A stretch of 64,000 bases of DNA. It comes from Streptomyces pristinaespiralis. GTDB taxonomy: Bacteria; Actinomycetota; Actinomycetes; Streptomycetales; Streptomycetaceae. Where the stretch lies: assembly GCF_001278075.1 (NCBI RefSeq), contig NZ_CP011340.1, positions 496,001 to 560,000 on the forward strand. The letters are read 5' to 3'. Both the position numbers and the translations under genes were made by a program. The notes under the pieces are model-generated. The model did not search any database and was not told the DNA's origin. It saw nothing but the letters and a program-made list of their open reading frames with translations. Shown here in pieces: positions 37,991 through 48,042 of the stretch (position 1 is the stretch's first letter; each line of letters starts with the position of its first letter).

Positions 37991-38347
37991 TCAGTGCGCC
38001 AACTCGTCGGCCACCTCCTTCACCGCGTCCAGCGAACCTGCCAGCGCCTCCCGTGACGCGGCTCGGGCCCGGCGCAATCTCTCGTACCCATACCCGGCGA
38101 ACGCGACAGCCCCTATGCCGTACGCAGCCGCCAACACTCCCGTCACCCGCGGCGCCGGCCACACCCGCTCCAGCGCCCGCACCGCCGACTCCTGAGCCGC
38201 CAGCAGGGCCAGCACACCGAGCACCCCGCCCGCTCCCAGAGCCGCCGATCCCCGGCGCCCCTCGGACACGGCAGCCACCAACTCCGCCTTCACCTGGTCA
38301 ATATCCTCACGGACCAACTCGATCACATCCTGTGACAGTGCTTGCAT
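37991..38347 (-). CDS. Holin-X-like (phage holin superfamily III type) membrane protein
   Basis: A 118-residue protein with an amphipathic N-terminal helix (DVIELVREDIDQVKAELVAAV), two hydrophobic segments (about residues 35-53 and 67-87) and a charged C-terminal helix. This layout matches the actinobacterial Act_Holin-X family, widespread small membrane proteins of unknown role despite the name. The ATG at 38347 has a purine-rich GAGAAGG only 1 base away, so a GTG a few codons later (after CAGGAT) is a possible alternative start. Confidence 0.65.
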   Translation of the reverse strand: MQALSQDVIELVREDIDQVKAELVAAVSEGRRGSAALGAGGVLGVLALLAAQESAVRALERVWPAPRVTGVLAAAYGIGAVAFAGYGYERLRRARAASREALAGSLDAVKEVADELAH

Positions 38348-38799
38348 GCCTTCTCGGTACCCCGGACGCGGCCGGACAGACAGCGTCAGATCGCCACGCC
38401 CACCACCGAGAGGCGACAGCGTCAGTGCGGCTTCGGGTGATGCGCCTGCCGGCCTTGATCTGCTCGACGGTCTTGCCGTACGCCCCTCGACGGTCTCGCC
38501 GTTCGCCCGGCGAAGGTGCTCATGGTCGTCCTCGGCGGCCCGCGCCATGACGAGGTCAGTGCCCGCCTGGTCGGCCCGGGCCGGTGCACCGCCGTCCCGG
38601 TGTCACTGCCGGTGCCGACCTTCGGAGGGGCGGCAGCTCGTTGCCGCCGGCCAGAGCCTTCTGTCCCGCCGGGGTCGGCTTCCGGACCGGGTGCGTGGCT
38701 GTGCCCGACGATCTGCCGCCCGTCACGGGGTGCAGACGATCAGGGCGTGGGATCACTCGGGGGCGTGGCCGGCCCGGACCGTCGTCAGAAGGCGCGGAC
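38348..38799. other. No gene recognised
   Basis: About 450 bases upstream of the holin-like gene and after the methyltransferase gene. Several frames are open on both strands, but none resembles a known protein. It may contain decayed coding sequence. Confidence 0.5.
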
Positions 38800-39426
38800 T
38801 CACGGGGCAGGGCGGCAGTGCACGCTGACGGCGTAGCCGCAGCCTTCGTGGTAGGGGTCGCCGCTCCAGGTGGCGTAGCGCTGCCTCAAGGTCAGTCCGG
38901 CCTGGGTGCACCAGTGGTCGAACTCTGTCAGGGTCACCGGCGGTTCCGGCAGCGGCAGGTGTGCTGCGTCCAGTCCCATGCCCGTGACCAGCAGACCGCC
39001 GGGGCGCAGGGCGGCGGCCAGCTGCCGAACCACCACGGGTTCGGTGCCGGGGGCCAGCAGAGGGATGACGTTTCCGGCGGCGAGCACCAGGTCGAAGTCC
39101 TGCTCCAGGCCGAGGGTGTCCAGACGGGTCAGGTCGCCGAGAAGCCATTCCTGCGTGGGGGCGTTGCGGCGGGCCACGGCGAGCATCGAGGGGTCGACGT
39201 CCACGCCGGTGCAGTGGTGCCCCAGCTCCGCGAGTCGGATCGCGATCCGGCCGGTGCCGCAGCCGGCGTCGAGTACCCGGGCGGCGGGCTTCAGCAGTGC
39301 GGTGCAGAAGGTGGCCTCGCCGTGGATGTCGTGGCCTGATTCGGCGAGTTGCGCGAAACGCCGAGCGTATTCCTCTCCGGATTGTCCGCCGGTCAGTTCC
39401 GCCCAACGGTCGCGTTGCCCAGTCAT
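38800..39426 (-). CDS. Class I SAM-dependent methyltransferase
   Basis: A 208-residue methyltransferase with motif I (VLDAGCGTGRIAIRLA), an acidic residue ending beta strand 2 (GVDVDPSML), GDLTRL, and the later LRPGGLLV. GGAAGG stands 10 bases before the ATG; a TTG two codons earlier is a possible start. There is no partner gene nearby, so the methyl acceptor is unknown. Confidence 0.88.
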   Translation of the reverse strand: MTGQRDRWAELTGGQSGEEYARRFAQLAESGHDIHGEATFCTALLKPAARVLDAGCGTGRIAIRLAELGHHCTGVDVDPSMLAVARRNAPTQEWLLGDLTRLDTLGLEQDFDLVLAAGNVIPLLAPGTEPVVVRQLAAALRPGGLLVTGMGLDAAHLPLPEPPVTLTEFDHWCTQAGLTLRQRYATWSGDPYHEGCGYAVSVHCRPAP

Positions 39427-39916
39427 GTTCAAAGTGCCTTCCTGTCAGCCTCACCCCAGCAAACAGGAGCGAAGAGGATGCCATCACACTATGTGCGGCC
39501 GCAGGTGCGCACCTCGCGGGATGCTGCGAAGGCACGGCAGGGTGAGGCCATGATGCCCAGGCCCACTACGAGCGCTACTGACAGCGGCACCGGGAGCTCC
39601 GACCCCGGTGAACCGGTGCCAACCCGGTGGACGTACGAGCGACAGCGGTCACGCGATCGCGAGATGCACCCACAGAGCTGCTGACCATGTCGAGCAATCT
39701 GAGGTCAGATGCGCGCCGATGCGCTCGGTCGCGTCGTAGGCATCGCAGCGGGCCAGCGTGGAAGTCGCGGTCATTCGGAGTCCCCCGGCCCACCCACCCT
39801 GTGCGTTGCCGCTGCGGCTCCTGTGTCACTGACGGCACGGTTGTCCAAGCAAGGTGAGCCAATTTGTCCCAGCGGGCTTGAGTATCCGGGTACACATGTT
39901 CCTGAGTCGACCGTAT
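39427..39916. other. No gene recognised; no CRISPR repeats seen
   Basis: About 490 bases between the methyltransferase promoter and the cas8e remnant. I looked for 28-29-base repeats that could belong to a type I-E array and saw none. Short open frames have no recognisable similarity. Confidence 0.5.
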
Positions 39917-40309
39917 TCACCCGAAGCGGGCGATCCAAATCCGCTGGACCATCGCGGGCGCGGGGAGCGGTGCCTGCGCGTCCAGCAGGTCGAAGCGGCC
40001 CCGGTGCGCGTCGAGGTAGGCGTCCACGGGCGCGAAACACCGCTCGTCGGCCCACAGGTCCGACCAGTCCTCGATGTCCTGCGGTCCGTCAAGCGCATCG
40101 TGAACGACGGCGAGCATCAGGCGCACCAGGGCGAACTCCTGGGTGGGCAGGTCCCCGACGATCCGCCGCAGCCCGGCCGCCTGCGCGAACACCTCACGCA
40201 GCGACAGCTCGTCCTGCGTACCGTCGCCTCTGAGTACCGGGATCCACGGCTGAGTGGTCAGGCCGAACGGCAGAACGCCGTTGCCGCTGCTCTCATCGGT
40301 TTCAGGCAC
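39917..40309 (-). pseudogene. cas8e: Truncated cas8e (cse1/casA) of a type I-E CRISPR system
   Basis: The frame encodes about 130 residues that follow the N-terminus of Cse1/CasA: FGLTTQPWIPVLRGDGT, SLREVFAQAAGLRRIVGDLP, TQEFALVRLMLAVVHDAL and HRGRFDLLDAQAP. Full-length Cse1 has about 500-560 residues; here similarity stops near 39955 and a stop follows at 39917. A GTG at 40309 is in frame but has no clear ribosome-binding site. No cas3, cse2, cas7, cas5, cas6, cas1, cas2 or repeats are present, so this is an orphan remnant of a lost locus. Confidence 0.75.
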
Positions 40310-40411
40310 GCCGGTATGGAGCGCAGGTGGTCGCCGGCCGGCTGTCCTGACCGGGGCAGCGGGCCGGCGCCTCGCTCCCGGCTCCGTCCGCCACCCAGGA
40401 GTCCGTCCCGC

Positions 40412-40780
40412 ATGCCGAAGATCCACGCCTCCACCGTCGCCGGACATCGTGCTCAGCAGCGCGAGGCGCTGATCGGGGCGGCGATCGACATTCCGGTGAA
40501 CGAGGGCGCCGCCGCCGTCACACCGGCAGCGGTCGGCGCCCGAGCGGGTCTGGCCCGCTCCAGCGTGTACCAGTACTTCGATTCCTCGGCGGCCCCGCTG
40601 GCCACCATCACGGAGGAAGCCTTCCGGCGCTCCAACGAGGCACTCACCCGCGCCATGGCCGCCGCGAACGGCCCGATGGAACGCGTCGAGGCATTCGTCA
40701 CGGAAAGCTGTGGACGCTCGCGTAATTCCCCAGGCGGAAGTTCACGTAATTCCCCAGCTGCTGACGTGAGCCGACGGTGA
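40412..40780 (+). pseudogene. Truncated TetR-family regulator
   Basis: The frame begins MPKIHASTVAGHRAQQREAL and has a TetR-type helix-turn-helix (PAAVGARAGLARSSVYQYF), but similarity ends near residue 97 (RVEAFVTE). The last 25 codons are derived from a repeated sequence that looks like an insertion-sequence end. A TetR protein normally has about 190-210 residues, so the ligand domain is lost. It is divergent from the cas8e remnant. Confidence 0.7.
40721..40757. repeat. Two direct copies of CGTAATTCCCCAG (possible IS end)
   Basis: CGTAATTCCCCAG occurs at 40721-40733 and again at 40745-40757. Closely spaced terminal repeats of this sort are typical of IS21-type element ends. They lie exactly where the TetR similarity stops, so they probably mark the insertion or excision that broke the gene. 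The IS family is a guess. Confidence 0.45.
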
Positions 40781-40791
40781 GGCGGTCCGGG

Positions 40792-41316
40792 TCAGTCCCA
40801 CCAGAGCACGACGAGAAGCTGCCGTTGGGATGCACCGTGGTAGAACTCGCGCATGGCGTTGAAGTGCTCCAGCAGGTACTTTTTGGGGCCCCCGACGATC
40901 TTGTCTGCGCCGTTGCCGATCAGGGAGGCGGCCTCTGTTTCGTCTGCCGGCAGAGCGGCCAGGAGGGCCGGGAATTCGATCTGCCCGAGCAACTCCGCAA
41001 CGCAAGCCACTTGAGCCGCGGAGAGGGCCGTGGGGTCTGGCCCGAAGGGGCCGATGGCATGCGGATGCGTGTTGAGGAAGGCGAGGTCGATGGCAGTGTC
41101 GCCGTCGAGAGCCTGCCGGAGAGCATTCCGATGGACGTCATCGAGACCTCCGAGCTCGCAGACCCGTTCGAGGAGGAACGGCGCCCAGTCCAGGTCGAGG
41201 ACGTCCGCCGATGGTGGATCCCAGAGGTGATCTCCATCCGGCGATTCGTCGGCTGACTGGCGGCAGGATGCGAGATACTCCGCCGGGATGCGGGCGAGCT
41301 GCTGAGTGACGGCCAT
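40792..41316 (-). CDS. DUF1877-family protein
   Basis: A 174-residue acidic, soluble protein matching the YfbM/DUF1877 family (MAVTQQLARIPAEYLASC, then LDLDWAPFLLERV, GGPKKYLLEHFNAMREFY). Members are often found near toxin or mobile loci, and their role is not known. The ATG at 41316 agrees with the family N-terminus; the frame continues upstream without similarity. GGGA lies about 10 bases before it. Confidence 0.7.
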   Translation of the reverse strand: MAVTQQLARIPAEYLASCRQSADESPDGDHLWDPPSADVLDLDWAPFLLERVCELGGLDDVHRNALRQALDGDTAIDLAFLNTHPHAIGPFGPDPTALSAAQVACVAELLGQIEFPALLAALPADETEAASLIGNGADKIVGGPKKYLLEHFNAMREFYHGASQRQLLVVLWWD

Positions 41317-41883
41317 GACGGCAGTATCCCGACGACGCCCACCGGTTTTCCTGGCTGATTCCGGCCGCTTCGGCCGGGGGAACATGAGCAGCTCCGCGAC
41401 GACCAGGTCCCTCGATCCCGAACTCCGCGCTACATATGGCCAATTAGGAGAATTCGGGATGGAGAATTACATGACGCTCAAACCGCCCAAGCTGGGGAAA
41501 ACTTGATCGTCGACAAAAGCCTCCGCCTCGGCGCCGAAGGCGCACACCGCACCGCCCCCGCCCATATGGACGCCCGCCTCCATCCCGCCTGCCAGAAACG
41601 GCTGATGGACTCCATCTGGAACAAGTCGAACCGTTCCGCGCAGCTGTCCGAAAACTCGGGGCCCCGAGCCCGCGCTCACGGCGGATCCGATCGCCGGGAC
41701 GCTGCACACGGCCCTTGCCGCCGTCGACGGCGGTGCTCCGCTCGATACGTCACGGAGCACACGCTCGTCCTCGTGCGCCGCTGCCTCACTCCGCCCGGCA
41801 GCATGGTCCAGGCACCGGAGGACGGTCACTGAACGTCCCTCACTGCGCGGGCGGGTGAGCGACGCCGGTGTCCAGATCACGGG
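41317..41883. other. No gene recognised
   Basis: About 570 bases after the GH62 terminator region. A short plus-strand frame ending at 41506 (SLDPELRATYGQLGEFG, ENYMTLKPPKLGKT) has a protein-like tail but no family I know. It may be the remnant of a small gene. Confidence 0.4.
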
Positions 41884-41914
41884 GTGGCGGCTCGGCCTCC
41901 CGCCGAGCCGCCAC
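41884..41914 (-). terminator. Terminator of the GH62 gene
   Basis: A perfect 13-base inverted repeat (41884-41896, 41902-41914) with a 5-base loop, 33 bases after the stop codon at 41948. Confidence 0.75.
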
Positions 41915-41947
41915 GCCGGCTCCCCTCGGAGCGGGACCGTCCTGCCG

Positions 41948-43414
41948 TCAGCGCTGCAGGGTCAGCAGACCCGGACGGTAGGGCAGGAGACCGTAGTCGC
42001 CGCCGGAGTTGGGGCTGCGACCCTGGTAGAGAAACCGCAGATTGCAGGGATCGACGGTCATGGTCTGATCGGCGCTGGTGCGGATCAGTTCGCCATGGCT
42101 GATGTCGTTGGTCCAGGTGGCGCCGCTGTTGGCCTTGCCGGCGAAGGGGTTGCCCTCGGTCGCGGCCTGGGGCGTCCAGGAGCCGTTCAGGCTGGTGGCC
42201 GTGAACGAGCGGAAGTAGCGTCCCTGCGAGCCGATCGCCTCGACGATCATCAGGTAGCGGTTCTGGCCCTGGAGCTTGTAGACCTGCGGGGCCTCGAACA
42301 GGTTGTTCGTCGTGTCGCTCATGACCACGGTCGAGGTCGAGCCGAAGCTGCCCGGGAAGTTCCCGATCGGCATACTGGCGCGGTAGATCTTGCCGTTGTC
42401 CCCGGCGAAGAACAGGTACATGTTGGTGCCGTCACCGATGAGGGTCTGGTCGATGGGCCCCGTACCGGAGTCGGAGATCCTGCCGGAGAAGAGCACCTGC
42501 TCGGACGACCAGCCGTTCGGGTTGGTGGGGTCGGTCGACGTCCGGTAGGAAAAGGCGGTCCCGCCCCACTGGTAGGCGAGCACCCAGATGTTCTTCGGCG
42601 CGAAGTAGAAGAGCGTGGGTGCGACGGTCGAGTTGGACATCGCGTTCTGGCCGGCCGAGGCCATGTCCGACCAGTTGGTGAACAGGCCGAAGTTCATCGA
42701 ACCCCACCTCGTCCCCGTGTCGTGCGTGGTCGCGTAGACGAGTTGCCTGCCGTTGTAGGGGGCGACGGTGAAGTCCTTGAGCGAGACCCACCCCTGCTTG
42801 GGTTGCGCCAGCGCGCCCGTCGACGTCCAGCGGTAGTTCGACGGAAGCTCGCACGAGCCGGGGGTGTCGGCGCCGACCTTGACGAGCCGCCACTGCTGGT
42901 TGGTGCCGCCCCAGTCGTCGTACTGGACGATGTTCGCGTTGTCGGCGGTGGAGGCGCCCTGTACCTCGAGGGCCTTGTTGCTGTGGCGCGAGATGAACCG
43001 CACGTAGCCGTCCGAGCTCTCGGCCAGCCGCCACTGCTGGTTGGTGCCGTTCAGGTCGGACCACTGGACGATCGAGCCGCCGTTCCCGGTGGACCAGTTG
43101 TAGACGTCCAGCACCTTGCCCGAGTGGCGGGACTTGAGGCGGTAGTAGCCGTCCCCGGAATCGACAAACTGCCACTGCTGCTGGGCCTGGTCGTTCCTGG
43201 TCCACTGGGTGATGCGGGCGCCGTCGTCGGTCGCCATGTTGTAGACGTCCAGGGCTTTGCCGCTGTTGCGGTTGACCAGCACGTATGAGGCGTTGGGGTC
43301 CACGGTCGCGGCTTCTGCGGGCTGGGCGCCGAGGAAGGTGGCCAGCAGCAACAGGGGCGCGAGGACGCCGAGTAAGCGTATCGGACGGACCGGGGACGCG
43401 TGGCGAAGCCACAT
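41948..43414 (-). CDS. Secreted GH62 alpha-L-arabinofuranosidase with N-terminal CBM13
   Basis: A 488-residue exported enzyme. Residues 1 to about 36 form a signal peptide ([22 protein letters not shown]). Residues 38-175 are a ricin-type beta-trefoil (CBM13) with three QxW motifs (QQQWQF, NQQWRL twice). About 185-488 is the GH62 catalytic domain ([36 protein letters not shown], then FEAPQVYKL). It removes arabinose side chains from arabinoxylan, complementing the divergent xylanase. AAGGAGG stands 6 bases before the ATG. Confidence 0.95.
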   Translation of the reverse strand: MWLRHASPVRPIRLLGVLAPLLLLATFLGAQPAEAATVDPNASYVLVNRNSGKALDVYNMATDDGARITQWTRNDQAQQQWQFVDSGDGYYRLKSRHSGKVLDVYNWSTGNGGSIVQWSDLNGTNQQWRLAESSDGYVRFISRHSNKALEVQGASTADNANIVQYDDWGGTNQQWRLVKVGADTPGSCELPSNYRWTSTGALAQPKQGWVSLKDFTVAPYNGRQLVYATTHDTGTRWGSMNFGLFTNWSDMASAGQNAMSNSTVAPTLFYFAPKNIWVLAYQWGGTAFSYRTSTDPTNPNGWSSEQVLFSGRISDSGTGPIDQTLIGDGTNMYLFFAGDNGKIYRASMPIGNFPGSFGSTSTVVMSDTTNNLFEAPQVYKLQGQNRYLMIVEAIGSQGRYFRSFTATSLNGSWTPQAATEGNPFAGKANSGATWTNDISHGELIRTSADQTMTVDPCNLRFLYQGRSPNSGGDYGLLPYRPGLLTLQR

Positions 43415-43496
43415 CGAGGGCCTCCTTGAGGAGTGGGGGACGAGGTGACGCCGATGAACGGCGGAGCGGCAGCCACGTCGCGGGCGGGAAAGGGTT

Positions 43497-43507
43497 CGAA
43501 TGTTTCG
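43497..43507. promoter_or_regulatory. CGAA-N3-TTCG palindrome, GH62 side
   Basis: CGAATGTTTCG lies 83 bases upstream of the GH62 start. The CGAA...TTCG form resembles the operator reported before streptomycete xylan genes (BxlR-type repression). A second copy is on the xylanase side. Confidence 0.55.
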
Positions 43508-43694
43508 AAGCAATCCGGGCTCTGTGACGCCACAAGCTAGGGAGATGGAGCCCGCCGGTCAAGGTTTGTCGCCGATCCGACCATAAACAAGTCCTGCTTC
43601 AGGCGTGACGGAGTCTCGCGTCGACATGGAAAGCCACAGGTGGATCGCGGTACTGCTGGCCGGCTCAAGAATCCGACCGCTTCCGTAAAGGGTC

Positions 43695-43705
43695 CGAAAG
43701 TTTCG
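43695..43705. promoter_or_regulatory. CGAAA-G-TTTCG palindrome, xylanase side
   Basis: A perfect 11-base palindrome, CGAAAGTTTCG, in the 577-base region between the divergent GH62 and GH10 genes. It matches the conserved box described upstream of Streptomyces xylanase genes. A related but imperfect copy (CGAAATGTCGA) is near 43793. Both enzymes are thus probably co-induced by xylan products. Confidence 0.6.
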
Positions 43706-43961
43706 AGCAGGAAGCGGAAATGTTTTCTGCCGCGCGGGTTGACGAGTCTGCGTCAACCCCTCAATATCCTGTTTGGCAAACCGACCGCCGTACGAAATGT
43801 CGAACACTGCTCGTCCCGTGCAGACGGTGCCGCACCACAGGGCCGCGCACAGCTGCACGACGGATTCACGCACCACAGCACCTGCGTCAACCGACGGCCG
43901 GCCGGGCTCCTCCGTGCCGGTCGAGATCCTGCCGGGTCCCCATGACCGCGGTGTCCCGTGA

Positions 43962-45428
<1,467 letters not shown>

Positions 45429-45462
45429 CAGGGCCTGGCCCGAAGAGATCGCTGATGCTCGA

Positions 45463-45493
45463 GAGGGCCGTCGCCATGGGGGCGGCGGCCCTC
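45463..45493 (+). terminator. Terminator of xlnA
   Basis: Thirteen bases (45463-45475) pair with 45481-45493 with one G-U pair and a 5-base loop, 34 bases after the xylanase stop. Confidence 0.65.
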
Positions 45494-45911
45494 GCCATCG
45501 CCATGGCCTGTGCAAGTCCACGTTCCAGCCAGGACCGTTCTGCGGCCCGGCAGGACTGGTCCACCCGCCCTGGCTGACCCGACACCCGGTACCCCGCCTC
45601 CGTGCAGCAGGAGGACCTCGTCCGGACCTTGGGGGCGTACCACGGCAAGGACCTGAAGCAGGCGCTGGTTCTTCTGCCGCCTTGAACCCGGCCACGACGG
45701 AAACTGCGACTGCGAAGCAGCCCACGAAGCAATGAGCACGACGGACTGAGGGCTATGAGCGGCCAACTCTCACGCTCATCGGCCGACTGAAGCGCTCAGT
45801 CGCACCGAGCTGAAGCTCAGTAGCTGTCGCCGGCGGAGCCGGATGACGTGGCGAATGAGACTGAATGAAGCAGCGTGGTCATCGATGAGGCGCGCGGCTT
45901 GTCACCCATGC
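45494..45911. other. No gene recognised
   Basis: About 420 bases between the xylanase terminator and the convergent XRE-cupin gene. Short open frames only, none of them family-like. Confidence 0.5.
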
Positions 45912-46541
45912 TCATTGAGCAGCCTCTCTCTCACCGGTCCCGCGTCCGGCGGCCGGCGGGGTGCGTGGCCGGAGACGTTCTCCCTGCGGCCCGAACAAGA
46001 TCAGGTACTCGACCGGTCCGTCGGATCCGGCGTTCGCGACTGCGTGGGGGATGCGGGTGTCGAACTCGGCGGCGTCCCCTGCAGCCAGGACGAGGTCCTG
46101 GTCACCGAGTGCGAGCCGCAGCCGCCCGTACAGGACGCACAGCCACTCATAGCCCTCGTGGGAGACCTGACGGGGCCGCGCGGGCGGCCCTTCGACGGCA
46201 GGCAGGACATGCTTGTGGGCGTGCAGGCCGCCGACGTACCGGGTGAGCGGCAGCACCACCTTGCTGTCGCCGAAACTCAGCGGCGCCGAGGTGCGCGGCT
46301 CGGCCGCTGGGACGGGTGCGGTACCGGCCAGTTCGTCCAGAGAGACGCCGTACTCCTTCACCAACCGCAGCACCACCTCCAGGGTGGGCTTGCGCCGGCC
46401 GGTCTCGATCCGCGACAACGTGCTCGGTGAGATGCCGGTCGCACTGCTGATACCGGCGAGCGTGGCGCCGCGCTGCTCTCGCGTGGCTCGCAGCCTGGGC
46501 CCCATCGCCGCCAACGTGCCGTCCACCTCGTCGACCGCCAC
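45912..46541 (-). CDS. XRE-family regulator with C-terminal cupin domain
   Basis: About 209 residues: an N-terminal helix-turn-helix (RLRATREQRGATLAGISSATGISPSTLSRIE) and a C-terminal cupin sensor domain (HEGYEWLCVLYGRLRLALGD, then AAEFDTRIPHAVAN). Such proteins repress small-molecule modification genes next to them. The GTG at 46541 is 9 bases after AAGGA; the frame is open upstream. It is divergent from the epoxide-hydrolase-like gene 143 bases away, its most likely target. Confidence 0.88.
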   Translation of the reverse strand: MAVDEVDGTLAAMGPRLRATREQRGATLAGISSATGISPSTLSRIETGRRKPTLEVVLRLVKEYGVSLDELAGTAPVPAAEPRTSAPLSFGDSKVVLPLTRYVGGLHAHKHVLPAVEGPPARPRQVSHEGYEWLCVLYGRLRLALGDQDLVLAAGDAAEFDTRIPHAVANAGSDGPVEYLILFGPQGERLRPRTPPAAGRGTGEREAAQ

Positions 46542-46684
46542 CGTGACCGTTCCTTCCGACCGTGCCGCTCCACCCTCCGTCCTGCGAGTTTGCCAGGATG
46601 GCAAGGCTGATCGCGTCGGGTGGGCGTCGCGCCGCATGATCGGTGGGTATCCCGCGTCTGTCCGCGAACCGAGGAGAAGCCCTC

Positions 46685-47671
46685 ATGCAATCCGAGCCGA
46701 CCGCCGCGCTCCGCCACCGCACCGTCGAGGCCCCGGCCGGACGCCTGCACCTGGTCGAGCAGGGCACGGGTCCGCTGGTCCTGCTCGTGCACGGTTTCCC
46801 CGAGTCCTGGTACTCCTGGCGCCGCCAACTCCCGGCCCTCGCCGCGGCCGGGTACCGGGCAGTGGCGATCGACGTTCGCGGCTACGGCCGCTCCTCCAAG
46901 CCCGCCGCGACCGACGCCTACCGAATGCTCGACCTGGTGGAAGACAACGTCGCCGTCGTGCGCGCCCTCGGCGAGGAGAGCGCGGTGATCGTCGGCCACG
47001 ACTGGGGTTCCACCATCGCCGCCGCCTCCGCCCTGCTCCACCCGGAGATCGTCCGCGCCGTCGGCCTGCTGAGCGTCCCCTACGCGCCGCCCGGCGGCCC
47101 CCGACCCAGCGACGTCTTCGGCCGGATCGGCGGCCCCGAGCAGGAGTTCTACGTCTCCTACTTCCAGGAACCCGGCCGCGCCGAGACAGAGATCGAGCCC
47201 GACGTACGCAGCTGGCTCGCCGGTTTCTACGCCGCGTTGTCCGCCGACACCATGCCCGCCCATGACGAGCCGGACCCGCACTTCGTCGCCCCGGGCTGCC
47301 GGCTGCGCGACCATTTCCCCGCCGGCCCGCTCCCAGCCTGGCTGACCGAGGACGACCTCGACGTCTACGCCGGGGAGTTCGAGCGCACCGGCCTGACCGG
47401 CGCCCTCAACCGCTACCGCAACATGGACCGCGACTGGGAAGACCTCGCCCCCCACCACGGAGCCCCGATCACACAGCCCGCCCTGTTCATCGGCGGCGCA
47501 CTGGACGCCTCCACCACCTGGATGGCCGACGCCATCGACGCCTACTCCACCACTCTCCCCGCCTTGTCCGCCTCCCACCTCCTGGACGGCTGCGGCCACT
47601 GGGTCCAGCAGGAACGCCCCGACGAGGTCAACAGCCTGCTGACCGACTGGCTCGCGTCCGTCCACAGCTGA
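46685..47671 (+). CDS. Epoxide-hydrolase-like alpha/beta hydrolase
   Basis: A 328-residue alpha/beta hydrolase with the HGFPESWYSWR oxyanion motif, GYGRSS, the nucleophile Asp in GHDWGS, a cap domain, and the late His in CGHWVQQE. The Asp nucleophile and the HGFPE motif point to a soluble epoxide hydrolase; the family also includes haloalkane dehalogenases, which differ at the cap residues. GGAG precedes the ATG at 46685 by about 8 bases. It is divergent from the XRE-cupin regulator. Confidence 0.88.
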   Translation: MQSEPTAALRHRTVEAPAGRLHLVEQGTGPLVLLVHGFPESWYSWRRQLPALAAAGYRAVAIDVRGYGRSSKPAATDAYRMLDLVEDNVAVVRALGEESAVIVGHDWGSTIAAASALLHPEIVRAVGLLSVPYAPPGGPRPSDVFGRIGGPEQEFYVSYFQEPGRAETEIEPDVRSWLAGFYAALSADTMPAHDEPDPHFVAPGCRLRDHFPAGPLPAWLTEDDLDVYAGEFERTGLTGALNRYRNMDRDWEDLAPHHGAPITQPALFIGGALDASTTWMADAIDAYSTTLPALSASHLLDGCGHWVQQERPDEVNSLLTDWLASVHS

Positions 47672-48042
47672 ACGAGGGCGGGCTGCCCGGGCGGCTCAAC
47701 CGAGCCCGCGGGGAAGGGTTTCGCAGCCTGTCAGCGCTCCTCCGGTACCCGCCTGTGCTCCACTGCGCCGGTGGCAACAAGCCTGCCCATGTGACAACTA
47801 CCGTGCTTCGGCTCGACACGGCGCTGTGACTGAGCGTCTCACTGGCGGGTGAGCGGTCGAGTCGGCGGGGCTGAGTGCTTGAGTCGGCGGTAGCGGTCGG
47901 TCTTCTCACCTGGGTTTTCACGGAACGCGGCGTCGGCTTGGTTCAGCGACTCGGCCCTGCACCGGTCGGCCGGCGGGGTGAAGCCTTGCGGCAGGTCGGG
48001 CGAGGAGCAGCCGGCAGCATCACGGAGCGCTAGCCTGCGGGC
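47672..48042. other. No gene recognised; promoter region of the kinase gene
   Basis: About 370 bases after the hydrolase stop. No family-like frame and no strong hairpin were found. The kinase promoter should be in the right part. Confidence 0.5.

Noticed and set aside
37991..38347. A phage lysis holin implying a prophage
   Set aside because: The protein fits the chromosomal actinobacterial Holin-X family, and no endolysin or other phage genes are nearby.
40309..41316. Remainder of a CRISPR-Cas locus next to the cas8e fragment
   Set aside because: The neighbours are a truncated TetR gene and a DUF1877 gene. No further cas motifs or repeats were found on either strand.
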